DNA from: Pseudomonas cavernicola
GTDB lineage: Bacteria; Pseudomonadota; Gammaproteobacteria; Pseudomonadales; Pseudomonadaceae
Length of the DNA stretch: 64,000 bases
Direction: 5' to 3'
Assembly: GCF_003596405.1 (NCBI RefSeq)
Contig: NZ_QYUR01000002.1
Coordinates: 1,318,501-1,382,500, forward strand
Shown here: positions 1 to 8,085 of the stretch, piece after piece
Position numbering within the stretch: the stretch's first letter is position 1
Layout: each line of letters opens with the position of its first letter
The notes under the pieces: generated by a model
The model's database searches: none
Seen by the model: only the letters and a program-made list of their open reading frames with translations
What the model was told of the DNA's origin: nothing
Made by a program: the position numbers and the translations under genes

Positions 1-14
1 ATGAGGTATCAGTC

Positions 15-713
15 ATGTGCGGACGTTTCGCCCAGTACCAGGGCATGGCCGACTACCTGCGGGAATTGGACAGCGAGCAGGACGTGATCAGCGGGTACGA
101 CAACGTGCCGATCGATCATTACAACGTGCCGCCGACTACGAAGGTTCAGTTGCTGCACGCCGAAGGCGGCGGGCTGACAATCGCCGCTGTGAAGTGGGGA
201 TGGGCGCCGCATTGGGCGCAGGGGAGGATGCCGCCACCGATCAACGCTCGGGTCGAAACGGTGGCCAGCGGAAAGTTTTTTAAGCAGATTTGGCCGCACC
301 GCGCGTTGGTCGCTGCAGACGGCTGGTATGAGTGGGTCAAGGATGAGGCGGACCCGAAGCGCAAACAGCCGTACTTTATTCGGCTGCGAGAGGGCGGCGC
401 GATGTTCTTCGCCGCGATCGGCCAGATCCCGCACGAAGGTGAGCTGCGCGAGGGCGATGGATTCGTGATCATCACCGCCGACAGCCAGGGCGGCATGGTC
501 GACATCCATGATCGGCGACCAGTGGTATTGGAGCCAAGCCTGGCGCGAGAGTGGATCGACCCGGATACCACTCTCGCCCGCGCCGAAGAGATCGTGCTGA
601 TCTGCGGCCGACCGACCGAAGACTTCGAATGGTATGCAGTCGATAAAGCGGTAGGTAATGTCCGCAATCAAGGTGACGCGTTGATTCATCCCTTGGGCGA
701 TAGCGAATCATAG
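15..713 (+). CDS. SRAP domain protein (YedK/HMCES-type abasic-site DNA-protein crosslinker), copy 1
   Basis: 232 aa, about the usual length of a bacterial SRAP protein. The start is fixed by chemistry: the family uses Cys2, exposed after Met removal, to crosslink abasic sites in single-stranded DNA, and this ORF begins Met-Cys-Gly-Arg. A GAGGT ribosome site lies 8 nt upstream. The other family catalytic residues are visible: Asn77 in INAR, Glu106 in WYEW and His165 in DIHDR. The expected role is to shield abasic sites from error-prone processing. It is the first gene in the window, so any upstream partner is unseen. A second, divergent SRAP gene sits in the same island at 10435. The exact physiological trigger is unknown. 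Confidence 0.93.
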   Translation: MCGRFAQYQGMADYLRELDSEQDVISGYDNVPIDHYNVPPTTKVQLLHAEGGGLTIAAVKWGWAPHWAQGRMPPPINARVETVASGKFFKQIWPHRALVAADGWYEWVKDEADPKRKQPYFIRLREGGAMFFAAIGQIPHEGELREGDGFVIITADSQGGMVDIHDRRPVVLEPSLAREWIDPDTTLARAEEIVLICGRPTEDFEWYAVDKAVGNVRNQGDALIHPLGDSES

Positions 714-806
714 CTACCTCAAGACATCTGCCGATTTTGCCTAAGCGGTAAAATGGAACGGCTGCAATTGGCCGAACTCGGCCAGTTTTAGGATGTCGTA
801 ATTGAC

Positions 807-1010
807 TCAAATGGATACATTTTTCTCCATCTTGGAGACTCGCCACGAACCGTCTTCCTGCTGCTCGAAATTCAGTTCCTCTCCGATGCTCCAGCCTGAC
901 TCTGCCATGAATTCATCTGGAAGAATGAGCATCAAGTCACCGCTGCCATCGCCAGCATCCTGACAAGTAACCAACCATGAGCGTGATTCCACGATGATCT
1001 TCCTCAGCAA
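807..1010 (-). CDS. Small AbrB/MazE-like protein
   Basis: 67 aa. The middle reads like a swapped-hairpin AbrB/MazE/SpoVT fold: a short strand with LMLILPDEF, then GWSIGEELNFEQ, then a final strand. Such domains bind DNA as dimers and often act as antitoxins or small regulators. No toxin gene is adjacent: the neighbours are the convergent SRAP gene and a decayed transposase. The N-terminal segment with SWLVTCQDAGDGSGD is longer than in classical MazE, so this may be a stand-alone AbrB-like family and not an antitoxin. The family assignment is by pattern only. Confidence 0.6.
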   Translation of the reverse strand: MLRKIIVESRSWLVTCQDAGDGSGDLMLILPDEFMAESGWSIGEELNFEQQEDGSWRVSKMEKNVSI

Positions 1011-1196
1011 AATACCTTTTCATCCAGGCGGATAATATTTTAGCAGCCACTCTGATCTTAAACGTTTCCGTTGTTCCCCGGATCATGGCTGAGGAGACTG
1101 TTCAAGGCGGGTCGTTCTCTTGATGGGAAGAAGTTGGCCGTTTTTGACCTCATGTGACTGATCGTATAAGCCCTCTGGACAGTTCCAGTAGCTTGC

Positions 1197-1640
1197 CTAC
1201 ATTCGTATATCCGGCCTGTGTTGGGCGCTACCGCCGGGGCCACTCTGTAGCCGAGAAGGCTGCTTGTCCTGTGTCATTTCTTCCCTTTTGAAATAGCCTC
1301 TATCCGCGACCACTGAGAGCTCTTCCGTGCTCATGGCCTCTCGAGCTTTCTTGGCCATGGAACTCAACTGGTCTCGATCAATCCCGTCGTTCGTGACCTC
1401 GTGCGCCACGATCAGGTGGTGCTGCGCGTCGACCGCCGTCTGGACGTTGTAGCCGACCATTCCGGTTCCACGCGTTTTCATCGAGCGGGCATCGTTGGCT
1501 TTCAAGGTCGCGATTTTTTCGTGCAGCGTTCGGCTTTGGCCTGCGCGACTGCGGGTTCCTGGCGGACTGCGATATCGAGCGCCGTCAGGTAACGGTTGAT
1601 GCTGGACTCAATCTCCGCCATTCGCCGCTGGAGCTTGTTG
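1197..1640 (-). pseudogene. IS1182-family transposase remnant (frameshifted, internally deleted)
   Basis: Read on the minus strand from about 1625, one frame encodes MAEIESSINRYLTALDIA, typical of the middle of IS1182 transposases. It breaks near 1522, where one base seems to be missing, and resumes in another frame as LHEKIATLK. The linker that normally precedes DARSM is missing. The text then continues with GYNVQTAVDAQHHLIVAHEV and VADRGY, the DDE-domain core, before turning into unrelated sequence around 1260. There are no intact ends. It is a dead fragment showing past IS activity in the island. Confidence 0.8.
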
Positions 1641-1670
1641 CCTGAGTCGGTGAGAGATTGTGATGAATCG

Positions 1671-1964
1671 TTATTCTTCAGAGGAGTTGTGGGTCAGGTT
1701 CGCAATAGTCTCCCTTCGAATTTTGTTCAAGAGGTCGTCCAGAGAGAGGCCGGGCTCTTTAAGTAGAAATCCGGTGGCGAGAATACTCATGGGGTGTACA
1801 CCCATCACCGTTGCGATCTTTTCTATTTTCTCAAGCGAAGGGCTCTTCAAACCGCGCTCAATACTGCTGATGTAGCTCTGGCTGGCTCCCACCCCCTCCT
1901 GGGGCAGTTCTTTGCGTTCCCTCATTCGCCTGATGGCTTCACCAAATGCTTGTTTCAGTTCCAT
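1671..1964 (-). CDS. Small XRE-family transcriptional regulator
   Basis: 97 aa from the ATG at 1964; the open frame extends upstream to 2051 but the extension is unlike the family. Residues about 5-60 form a lambda-repressor-type helix-turn-helix (AFGEAIRRMRER, then ASQSYISSIERG, then LEKIEKIATVMGVHP). The C-terminal 30 residues are a short helical tail. Small regulators of this build are common on Pseudomonas islands. A perfect inverted repeat lies 52-67 nt upstream of the start (separate entry) and could be its own operator. The downstream IS1182 remnant suggests the regulated neighbour may be lost. Confidence 0.8.
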   Translation of the reverse strand: MELKQAFGEAIRRMRERKELPQEGVGASQSYISSIERGLKSPSLEKIEKIATVMGVHPMSILATGFLLKEPGLSLDDLLNKIRRETIANLTHNSSEE

Positions 1965-2015
1965 TTGCCGATCTCGCAAAAGGAACGATGAAGCCTTTCG
2001 TGCCTGAAAAGCGCT

Positions 2016-2031
2016 ATGCTCTATTGAGCAT
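2016..2031. promoter_or_regulatory. Inverted repeat ATGCTC-TATT-GAGCAT, possible operator
   Basis: Perfect 6-bp arms around a 4-bp spacer, 52 bp or more upstream of the XRE start at 1964 and about 135 bp upstream of the divergent IclR-type gene at 2167. Its position fits an operator for one or both regulators. No footprint or second copy was found, so this is inference. Confidence 0.4.
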
Positions 2032-2166
2032 GATTGCTGAAGCGAAACCATTTACCGAACACCGGAGCGTCGATCTGGCCCCTGGTCGGCTTGTTCGGTG
2101 AGTTTTGGCATCGGTTCGCCGTTACTTCCACGTCATAGATTGATGCTTTTGATTCAAGGAGCGCGA

Positions 2167-2949
2167 ATGTCCGACATGCCTCTGGCTGCTAAGGCGCCAA
2201 TACGTAGGGATCGCAACGGTATCCAAGTGATTGCGCGCGCAGCGGAGATACTTCGTGCATTGGAGGGTGCCGTGGACGGGGTGGGTGTCGGCGAACTCGC
2301 GAGCCGCGTGAAGCTGTCCCGGACCACAGTTGATCGAATCGTGGCCGCGCTCTCGAAAGAGGAGCTTCTGATACCCGCAGCGAGAAAAGCTAGTGTGAAA
2401 CTGGGCCCTGCTCTGATTCGTTTGGGGACTTCGGCCCAGATCTCTGTAGATCAGGTCGCGAAGCCCGTAATGGAGGCGCTCTCGCTCGCTCTGAATGAAA
2501 CCGTGGAGCTATCCATCTTAGGTAATGGTACGGCCGTGGTTATTCAGCAAATTACGGCGGCTCATCGCCTTCAGGCGGTGTCGGCGGTTGGAGAGAGCTT
2601 TCCGTTGCATTGCTCCGCCAGCGGCAAAGCCCTGTTGGCACTGCTCAATGCAGATCAGCTTGTGCGCCATTTGAAACATGCGCTCACTGAGCGGCTCTTC
2701 GACAACGCGCAGTTAGAGACGGAGTTGGAGCAAGTCAGGCAGGAACAGGTTGCTTGGGACTTTGAAGAGCATCAGATCGGGGTGTGCGCCTTGGCTACTG
2801 CGTTTCTCGATCTGCAAGGGTATGCATACGCACTTTCGATACCAGTGCCGACAGCGCGCTTCAGGGAGAAGATGTTGGAGCTTTCACCTCCATTACTAGC
2901 TGCACGCGAGAGTCTGCTGCGCTTGGTAAGCGGTCGCGCACGCACATAG
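2167..2949 (+). CDS. IclR-family transcriptional regulator
   Basis: 260 aa from the ATG at 2167, preceded by AAGGA at about 2156-2160; the frame is open from 2098 but the extension is not conserved-looking. Residues about 15-75 form the winged-helix domain (VIARAAEILRAL, VGVGELASRVKLSRTTVDRIVAAL). The remainder is the IclR effector-binding domain (SFPLHCSASGKALLA, then the late CALATAF segment). Such proteins usually regulate an adjacent catabolic operon in response to a small aromatic or organic acid. Here no catabolic gene is adjacent, only the 70-aa BPSL0761-like gene and an IS. It is therefore an orphan regulator of unknown target. Confidence 0.9.
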   Translation: MSDMPLAAKAPIRRDRNGIQVIARAAEILRALEGAVDGVGVGELASRVKLSRTTVDRIVAALSKEELLIPAARKASVKLGPALIRLGTSAQISVDQVAKPVMEALSLALNETVELSILGNGTAVVIQQITAAHRLQAVSAVGESFPLHCSASGKALLALLNADQLVRHLKHALTERLFDNAQLETELEQVRQEQVAWDFEEHQIGVCALATAFLDLQGYAYALSIPVPTARFREKMLELSPPLLAARESLLRLVSGRART

Positions 2950-3072
2950 TCATTTCGGCGTGGATACTTGCGGGGAAGGCGGTCTCGCGTGTCGCCGCGA
3001 GCTATTCACGGCACGAAATAAGTGACGCTAGTTGAGATCGACCAGAAAACCTCGCGGCAGAGGGATGAATAC

Positions 3073-3285
3073 ATGACGATGCCCGATGAGCGTACTAGAT
3101 CCGTTATCCAGACACGGGAGTTCCTGGTGGAACTGAGCCGGGACTCGACTCTGCCAGAATCTGTGCGGGGCGAGGCACGGAGACTTCTGCGTCACTTTCC
3201 TTCAAAGGATGATCTAATTTTGGCGGGTAGGCTCGAAGAGCAACACCCATTTGGACCGGTGTTCAGTTCAACAATCGACGGGTGA
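3073..3285 (+). CDS. BPSL0761-family small protein
   Basis: 70 aa from the ATG at 3073, with AGAGGG upstream as ribosome site. The sequence (TMPDERTRSVIQTREFLVEL, later EARRLLRHFPSKDDL) matches my memory of the BPSL0761 family of small proteins in Burkholderia and Pseudomonas, whose function is unknown. The upstream in-frame Met at 3022 has a poorer ribosome site. It lies between the IclR gene and the IS3 insertion. An imperfect terminator-like repeat follows at 3291. Confidence 0.75.
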   Translation: MTMPDERTRSVIQTREFLVELSRDSTLPESVRGEARRLLRHFPSKDDLILAGRLEEQHPFGPVFSSTIDG

Positions 3286-3290
3286 CAGAT

Positions 3291-3323
3291 GCCCGCAAAT
3301 CTGTTGCCCGAGCTTTTGCGGGC
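3291..3323 (+). terminator. Possible terminator after the BPSL0761-like gene
   Basis: Inverted repeat GCCCGCAAA / TTTGCGGGC with a 15-nt loop, starting 5 nt after the stop codon. It is followed by TGTCTTCTCT, not a clean T run, so termination strength is uncertain. Confidence 0.4.
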
Positions 3324-3373
3324 TGTCTTCTCTGTTGGCCCTGTTAGGGGGTTACTGAATCGCCCCGGGTTTT

Positions 3374-4252
3374 CTAGACACTTTCCAAGCTCAATAAATG
3401 TCGCTTCTCAAACTCTACCGGTGACAGCTGATTGTTGAAACCGTGCCGGCGTTTTGGGTTGTACATCTCGATGTAATCGAACACATCACTGCGAGCATCC
3501 TGTCTTGTGCTGTAGGTCTTGCGCTTGATCCGTTCCCGCTTCAGCAGCTGGAAGAAGCTTTCCGCCACCGCGTTGTCATGACAGTTACCTCGGCGACTCA
3601 TGCTGCCGATTAAGTTGTTGGCTCTTAGAAAACTCTGCCAATCGGTGCTGCTGTACTGACTGCCCTGGTCTGAGTGGATCATCACTTCCTGCTTCGGCTT
3701 GCGTCGCCACACCGCCATCAGCAACGCATCAATCGCCAGGTCGCTCGTCATCTGTGGCTTCATTGACCAGCCGATAACCTGCCGTGAAAACAGGTCGAGC
3801 ACCACTGCCAAATACAACCAGCCTTCATAGGTGCGGATGTAGGTGATGTCCGTGACCCAGACCTTGTTGGGCTCTGTGACGTTGAAGCGGCGCTCCAAAC
3901 GATTCGGTGAAGCCACTGGCGGCTTGCCACCATAGCGGCCTGGGCGACGCCGATAACCCGTCTGCGAACGCAGTCCCTCCAGGCGCATCAGTCGGGCAAC
4001 CCGATGTCTGCCGCACGGTTCACCGATCTCACGCAGGTCGTCATGGATTTTGCGGTAACCATAGACGCCGCCGCTCTCCAGCCAGGAGTGTTTAATCAGG
4101 CCGAGCAGCCGCTGATCATCCTTGGCTCGCGCTGACTTCGGCTCTGCCAGCCAGGCGTAGTAACCGCTGGCATGCACTTTCAAGGTCAAGCAAAGACGCC
4201 GAACCGAATAATCCACTGACAGCTGATTGATGAAGGCGTACTTCAGCCGCAC
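3374..4252 (-). CDS. IS3-family transposase OrfB (integrase catalytic domain)
   Basis: 292 aa. The HTH_21 region (about 45-100, with GGVYGYRKIHDDL) is followed by an rve-type DDE integrase core: Asp135 in VTDITY, Asp195 in HSDQGSQY and Glu231 in AESFF, all present. It is normally made as an OrfAB fusion by -1 frameshifting from orfA. The A6G slippery run in CTAAAAAAGG near 4275 lies inside orfA about 30 nt before its stop. Together with the intact termini this suggests an active element. Confidence 0.95.
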   Translation of the reverse strand: MRLKYAFINQLSVDYSVRRLCLTLKVHASGYYAWLAEPKSARAKDDQRLLGLIKHSWLESGGVYGYRKIHDDLREIGEPCGRHRVARLMRLEGLRSQTGYRRRPGRYGGKPPVASPNRLERRFNVTEPNKVWVTDITYIRTYEGWLYLAVVLDLFSRQVIGWSMKPQMTSDLAIDALLMAVWRRKPKQEVMIHSDQGSQYSSTDWQSFLRANNLIGSMSRRGNCHDNAVAESFFQLLKRERIKRKTYSTRQDARSDVFDYIEMYNPKRRHGFNNQLSPVEFEKRHLLSLESV

Positions 4253-4521
4253 TCCTTGGCAAAGTACGCGGCGGCCTTTTTTAGGATGTCTCGCTCTTCG
4301 GTCACGCGCTTGAGTTCAGCGCGCAGGCGACGCAGTTCAGCTTGCTGATCGTCCTCATGCGTTCGCTGTTTCTGAGGCTTGCTGTAGCGCTTGATCCAGG
4401 CATACAGGCTGTGCACGGACATGCCTAATCGAGCCGCTACCTCGGCGACGGGCAGGCCTCGTTCGGTCACTTGCTTGACCGCTTCGATCTTGAATTCTTC
4501 GGGATAACGCTGGTTGCTCAT
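4243..4521 (-). CDS. IS3-family transposase OrfA (HTH_Tnp_1)
   Basis: 92 aa. The N-terminal helix-turn-helix (YPEEFKIEAVKQV, then VAEVAARLGMSVHSLYAWIK) binds the IS ends. A leucine-zipper segment follows (AELRRLRAELKRVTEERDIL). It overlaps orfB by 10 nt in a different frame, with an A6G slippery heptamer upstream of the overlap for programmed -1 frameshifting into OrfAB. The GGAGGT just upstream (about 4524-4530) is the ribosome site. Confidence 0.95.
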   Translation of the reverse strand: MSNQRYPEEFKIEAVKQVTERGLPVAEVAARLGMSVHSLYAWIKRYSKPQKQRTHEDDQQAELRRLRAELKRVTEERDILKKAAAYFAKECG

Positions 4522-4630
4522 GGCACCTCCTAATGGGCCTTAGTTTAAGGCTTGGAGGTGTCTACGAAACTAGGGGCGATTCATACCGTCTCCATTTCGT
4601 GACCTTTCTCTGTCGCGCCCTCGAAGAGGA

Positions 4631-5461
4631 TTATCCGGTGCTTTCGGGTTCTCGCAGGATTCGTTCCCAGTCTCGGGCCGCCAACATAGTGCACGCCCGG
4701 GGTGCGCCGCCAAAACAGCGCCGAGAGACGATCTCCATGTCTGCTTCGGTGCGATACCTGATGGGTTGGCCATCTTGGTCGAGTAGTACACCGGCTGCAC
4801 CGCGCAGCAGCGCATGCCCCGCGACCACATCGTGTGCCGAAAGAGGGAAGATCGACACGGCGCTGACCCCGTCGCCGGCGGCGACCCTTGCTAGGCGGTA
4901 GGCGATGCTCGGCATCGCCACGAAGACGCCGGGTGCGCATAGTTCGGCGTTGAGCCGTGGCTTGGAAGCGGCGGCCGCACTGACCATTACCGGGCTGCCC
5001 ATCGTGAGGTCTTGCTGGCTGAGATCTACCATGATTTCCTGGTCGTTGCGCAGCAGATGGGGCATTCCTTCTGCCCAGGCGATGCAGTCAGCACCTCGAT
5101 CCTCTGTCACTGGTGCGAACACCACTCCGAGAATCGGAACGGAATCTTGTAGCAGACCAACCGAAATTGCGGAGCCTTTCAGGCCCCGAAGGAAATCACT
5201 GGTTCCGTCATTTGGATCGACTACCCAGCACAGCTGATGACCGGTGAGGCTATGACCGGTTTCCTCGCCCCAGAAGTCGCACTCCAGCAGTTGTAAGAGG
5301 TCCCTGCGCAAAACCGCTTCGATCTCGACGTCTATCTCAGCCTTGTCGCCTTGGCCACGCGGACCAGTGGGTCGCTGCCATTCGGCGATAAGCAACTGTC
5401 CAGCTGCCCTAACCCTCTCAATGGCCAAAATGAGTAGCTTGGAAAGGTCGATCGAGTGCAT
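4631..5461 (-). CDS. Inositol monophosphatase-family phosphatase (CysQ/SuhB-like)
   Basis: 276 aa from the ATG at 5461; a TTG at 5482 would add seven residues. The Li-sensitive Mg-dependent phosphatase signature is present: WGEE at about 64-67, then DPNDGT at 82-87, where Asp82 and Asp85 bind metal, and a late LSAHDVVAG segment in place of the usual W-D-x-A-A-G. Members hydrolyse inositol phosphates, 3'-phosphoadenosine phosphates or sugar phosphates; the substrate cannot be told here. It is island cargo, divergent from the GNAT gene and next to the IS3 right end. Which subfamily it belongs to is uncertain. Confidence 0.85.
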   Translation of the reverse strand: MHSIDLSKLLILAIERVRAAGQLLIAEWQRPTGPRGQGDKAEIDVEIEAVLRRDLLQLLECDFWGEETGHSLTGHQLCWVVDPNDGTSDFLRGLKGSAISVGLLQDSVPILGVVFAPVTEDRGADCIAWAEGMPHLLRNDQEIMVDLSQQDLTMGSPVMVSAAAASKPRLNAELCAPGVFVAMPSIAYRLARVAAGDGVSAVSIFPLSAHDVVAGHALLRGAAGVLLDQDGQPIRYRTEADMEIVSRRCFGGAPRACTMLAARDWERILREPESTG

Positions 5462-5712
5462 GAGCTGCGCCTTGTTTCCCAATGTAAGTAGTGTGGCGGA
5501 ATACCGCGTCTGGGCGCTACCGCTCTTCTAGCAGGGACTGAAGACCAGATGGGTATTGGTGCAAGTCATGACCCGCGTTGACGTCGCAACACATCCGTAG
5601 AAAAGCGGATGCCAAGTACTGCGATCGCTGTATGGCGCGTTATTAGTCAATCTGTGCCTAACATTCTCCCATTGACCGCCCTACTATCGTCTGCTCCGTC
5701 TAGGTGCGTACG

Positions 5713-6204
5713 ATGAACGAGATTCCCGGCAACATCGATTTTTCAGGTTTGACGGCCCGTCGGCTTGGGCCGAATGACCGTGAAATAATTTGTGTGCAAC
5801 GCGAAACAATGTTCCTTGAGGCGGGAGGAGATCCATCGGAGTTGCGGGTGATGACTGAACATTTCCGGCCTTGGTTGCACCAGCGCCTACACGATGGCCG
5901 CTACTACGGTTTCGCGCTGATCGACACAGAGCAGCCTGTTGCAGCGATAGGTCTGATGAATATCGACTGGCCACCTCACCCGTCCCATCCGACCTTAGAC
6001 CAGCGCGGTTATGTACTGAATGTTTTCGTCGAACCCGCCTACCGGCGCCGGGGCCTGGCTTCAGCCCTGATGAAGTTGGCTGAAGCCGAGTTAGCCAAAC
6101 GCGGAATGAGTTTCGCCGTGCTACACGCGACCAAGGCCGGCAAGCCGGTGTATGAAGGATTGGGTTGGGCGGCTACCTCTGAGATGGCGAAAACCGTTTC
6201 GTGA
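5713..6204 (+). CDS. GNAT-family N-acetyltransferase
   Basis: 163 aa from the ATG at 5713, with AGGTG at 5702-5706; a GTG at 5704 is the less likely alternative. The acetyl-CoA-binding core reads VLNVFVEPAYRRRGLASALM at about 103-122, which contains the family R-R-x-G-L/I-A motif, followed by the late beta-bulge segment AVLHATKAGKPVYEGLGW. The N-terminal half (REIICVQRETMFLEAGG) resembles acetyltransferases acting on small molecules or peptides. The acceptor substrate is unknown. It is divergently transcribed from the monophosphatase gene. Confidence 0.9.
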   Translation: MNEIPGNIDFSGLTARRLGPNDREIICVQRETMFLEAGGDPSELRVMTEHFRPWLHQRLHDGRYYGFALIDTEQPVAAIGLMNIDWPPHPSHPTLDQRGYVLNVFVEPAYRRRGLASALMKLAEAELAKRGMSFAVLHATKAGKPVYEGLGWAATSEMAKTVS

Positions 6205-6257
6205 CTTGACTGCCTATCTCAGGAGCTTGGTCGCCGCTTCCAGCCGTTGATGAAAGG

Positions 6258-6303
6258 CTGCTTTGGGTCGACTCCGGCCTGTCGCAAAAGGCAGAAATCA
6301 ACC
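6258..6303. repeat. Palindrome-type repeat, copy A
   Basis: The text GGGTCGACTCCGGCCTGTCG followed by CAAAAGGCAGAAATCAACC nearly repeats copy B at 18571. Related degenerate copies lie near 755, 9885, 10265, 19600, 20990 and 22615, all within the island. No gene is seen in the gap 6205-6430. Confidence 0.7.
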
Positions 6304-6430
6304 AAAATTTTCCGGAGGTGAATGTAGGACGCAAACCTAGACGTGATGCTGGCTCTTTGATAGCTTCCAGATTGGCGCATAGTCCTATGCAAATGGTCAG
6401 GAACCGACTGGAAAATCAAGGAAAGAATAC

Positions 6431-7900
6431 TTGAGCAGGCTAATAGTTGAATTTTTAAACGATAGCTTGTTGTTTGACATAACGCTTATCCGAGAAAGCT
6501 ATCGTGACGTACCGAATGTACGCTTAGTTCAAGAACTGCTCTTGTACCGTGAGCACTGCACAAAGAATTTGCACGCATTAACCCTGGAAATAAAGAAAGA
6601 GCCGGAGATTTTAAGTTGCCTCGGCAGCCCAGACATGGGGAAAATAGAGTGCCTGAAGCGCTCAGCCTTGTACCTGGAGCAGATAGTTTTAGCTTGCCCA
6701 ATCTTCCCGTTTTCTGAGCCTGAACATCAGTTCTCGAACACCATGTCGGAGTACATGGGTCTTGATAAAAGCAGCGAGATCGATAAAGAAAAATTGGCGC
6801 GCGCGGTGAAATATGTACTAGATCGGCGGCCGATGATTGCAGGAGGATTCGTTAAATTCTACCCTGTTAGCTACCACACAGAATTATCTATTGAAATCCC
6901 AATAACATATTCTGAGTCTGGGTATGCCGACCTGTTGCCAGAAACGATTCTTGAACTGTACCAGCGCAGAAGCGAGGCTCTATCACTAAAGAAAACCCGA
7001 AAAGGGCTTCTTGTAGAGGAAGATCTTTATCCTTGCCGCTCTATCTTTGTGCGATTCAAAGGATTAAGAGAGGCCTATGTATATAACTTGCTGCAGCAGA
7101 AGGTAATTGAGAGTCACGATGAAACAAGAGTGATGACCGTTGCCATGCATGAGCCAGCTTATCCGCCAACTACTCATGAATTTGAGCACTGGGTCTCGGA
7201 GTCAGTAAATCGATCCGCCCTTGCACATTTTAAAAGTCTCACGCAGGAACTAGGTCTGGCGAATCGCCTGGGCTCGGTTTATTCAACATCTTCAAATCTC
7301 AATAATGAGATTCTAAGAGCCCCAGTTTTAAATTCTCAGCAGGGCATAAGAGAGCACACGCTGGACTGCGTTCTCAGGATGAACCTTCCCTACATGGATA
7401 AAATTAGTGCAGAGGATCTTATGTCGCTTCGCCTAAATGACGGGGAGGAGTTTAAGAGTTTCAGGGTGGAGCTTGAAAAACAGTTCAGAGAGCTCAGGAG
7501 TGAAACCGATCCATCTACGATAAAAAAGAGAATCGAAGATGTGGAGCACGAACTTACTGTTGTCCAAGTCAGAAGCGTACAAGAAAAAATAAAGTCCGTA
7601 AGAAAATCTGCGCTGGCTGATGTTGGAGTAGCGGTATCTGGTGTGGCGGCTGGCTTTGCTACGTCTGGATTTTCCGTGCTGGGGGCGCTCGCAGGCTTGC
7701 TGCATGGATGCAAAACCTACATAGACTATCAAGAGAAGGTTAAAGGTAATCCTTGTTACTTCCTGTGGAACCTAAAAAAACATCAGAAGCCAACTAGTCC
7801 CGTCAGCAGTAAAAGAAAACAGATCCTGAGTCAGGCTGGCCGGATATCTAACGTCAAGCCAACAGATGTTTCTGCATTTATTACTCCAAAACAGAGCTAG
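6431..7900 (+). CDS. Unrecognised 489-aa protein with coiled coil and hydrophobic Gly-rich C-terminal segment
   Basis: I do not recognise the family. The likely start is TTG at 6431, with AAGGAAAG 6 nt before it; no ATG lies nearby in frame. The N-terminal ~330 residues are a mixed globular region with no catalytic motif I can name. About 335-395 is charged and heptad-like (LEKQFRELRSETD, VEHELTVVQVRSVQEKIKSV). About 395-430 is hydrophobic and rich in Gly/Ala, as a membrane hairpin might be. The tail is basic. Base composition is clearly more AT-rich than the core genes, suggesting transfer. It lies 185 bp upstream of, and parallel to, the AIPR gene, so a phage-defence role is conceivable but unproven. 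Confidence 0.75.
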   Translation: MSRLIVEFLNDSLLFDITLIRESYRDVPNVRLVQELLLYREHCTKNLHALTLEIKKEPEILSCLGSPDMGKIECLKRSALYLEQIVLACPIFPFSEPEHQFSNTMSEYMGLDKSSEIDKEKLARAVKYVLDRRPMIAGGFVKFYPVSYHTELSIEIPITYSESGYADLLPETILELYQRRSEALSLKKTRKGLLVEEDLYPCRSIFVRFKGLREAYVYNLLQQKVIESHDETRVMTVAMHEPAYPPTTHEFEHWVSESVNRSALAHFKSLTQELGLANRLGSVYSTSSNLNNEILRAPVLNSQQGIREHTLDCVLRMNLPYMDKISAEDLMSLRLNDGEEFKSFRVELEKQFRELRSETDPSTIKKRIEDVEHELTVVQVRSVQEKIKSVRKSALADVGVAVSGVAAGFATSGFSVLGALAGLLHGCKTYIDYQEKVKGNPCYFLWNLKKHQKPTSPVSSKRKQILSQAGRISNVKPTDVSAFITPKQS

Positions 7901-8085
7901 CGCTATAAGGCAGACGTCCACTCCTGGCCTCATGACCGGCGGCTTCGGGTCGTTAAAGGCGCACGCAGCACGTTCCTATGAGCGAAGCGACCGGACTCGG
8001 GAATTCAGCTAGCTTTGATTGACTTGAGCTTTCTATAAATTTGAAACTATCTGGCCCCTTGGCTTGAGCCAACAGCGAGACACAC

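Larger units (their letters stand above)
3356..4583 (-). mobile_element. Complete IS3-family insertion sequence
   Basis: 1228 bp. The ends are imperfect inverted repeats: the left begins TGAATCGCCCCGGGTTTTCT and the inverted right end begins TGAATCGCCCCTAGTTTCGT, followed by matching TAGACAC. A 3-bp target duplication TAC flanks both ends (3353-3355 and 4584-4586). orfA and orfB are on the minus strand in the usual overlapping arrangement. The element looks intact and recent. It lies between the BPSL0761-like gene and the monophosphatase gene and breaks no recognisable ORF. Confidence 0.95.

Noticed and set aside
1058..1243. 61-codon minus-strand frame next to the IS1182 remnant
   Set aside because: No similarity to the transposase C-terminus or other family could be recognised.
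5684..5974. Minus-strand frame opposite the GNAT gene
   Set aside because: Antisense shadow of a clear acetyltransferase.
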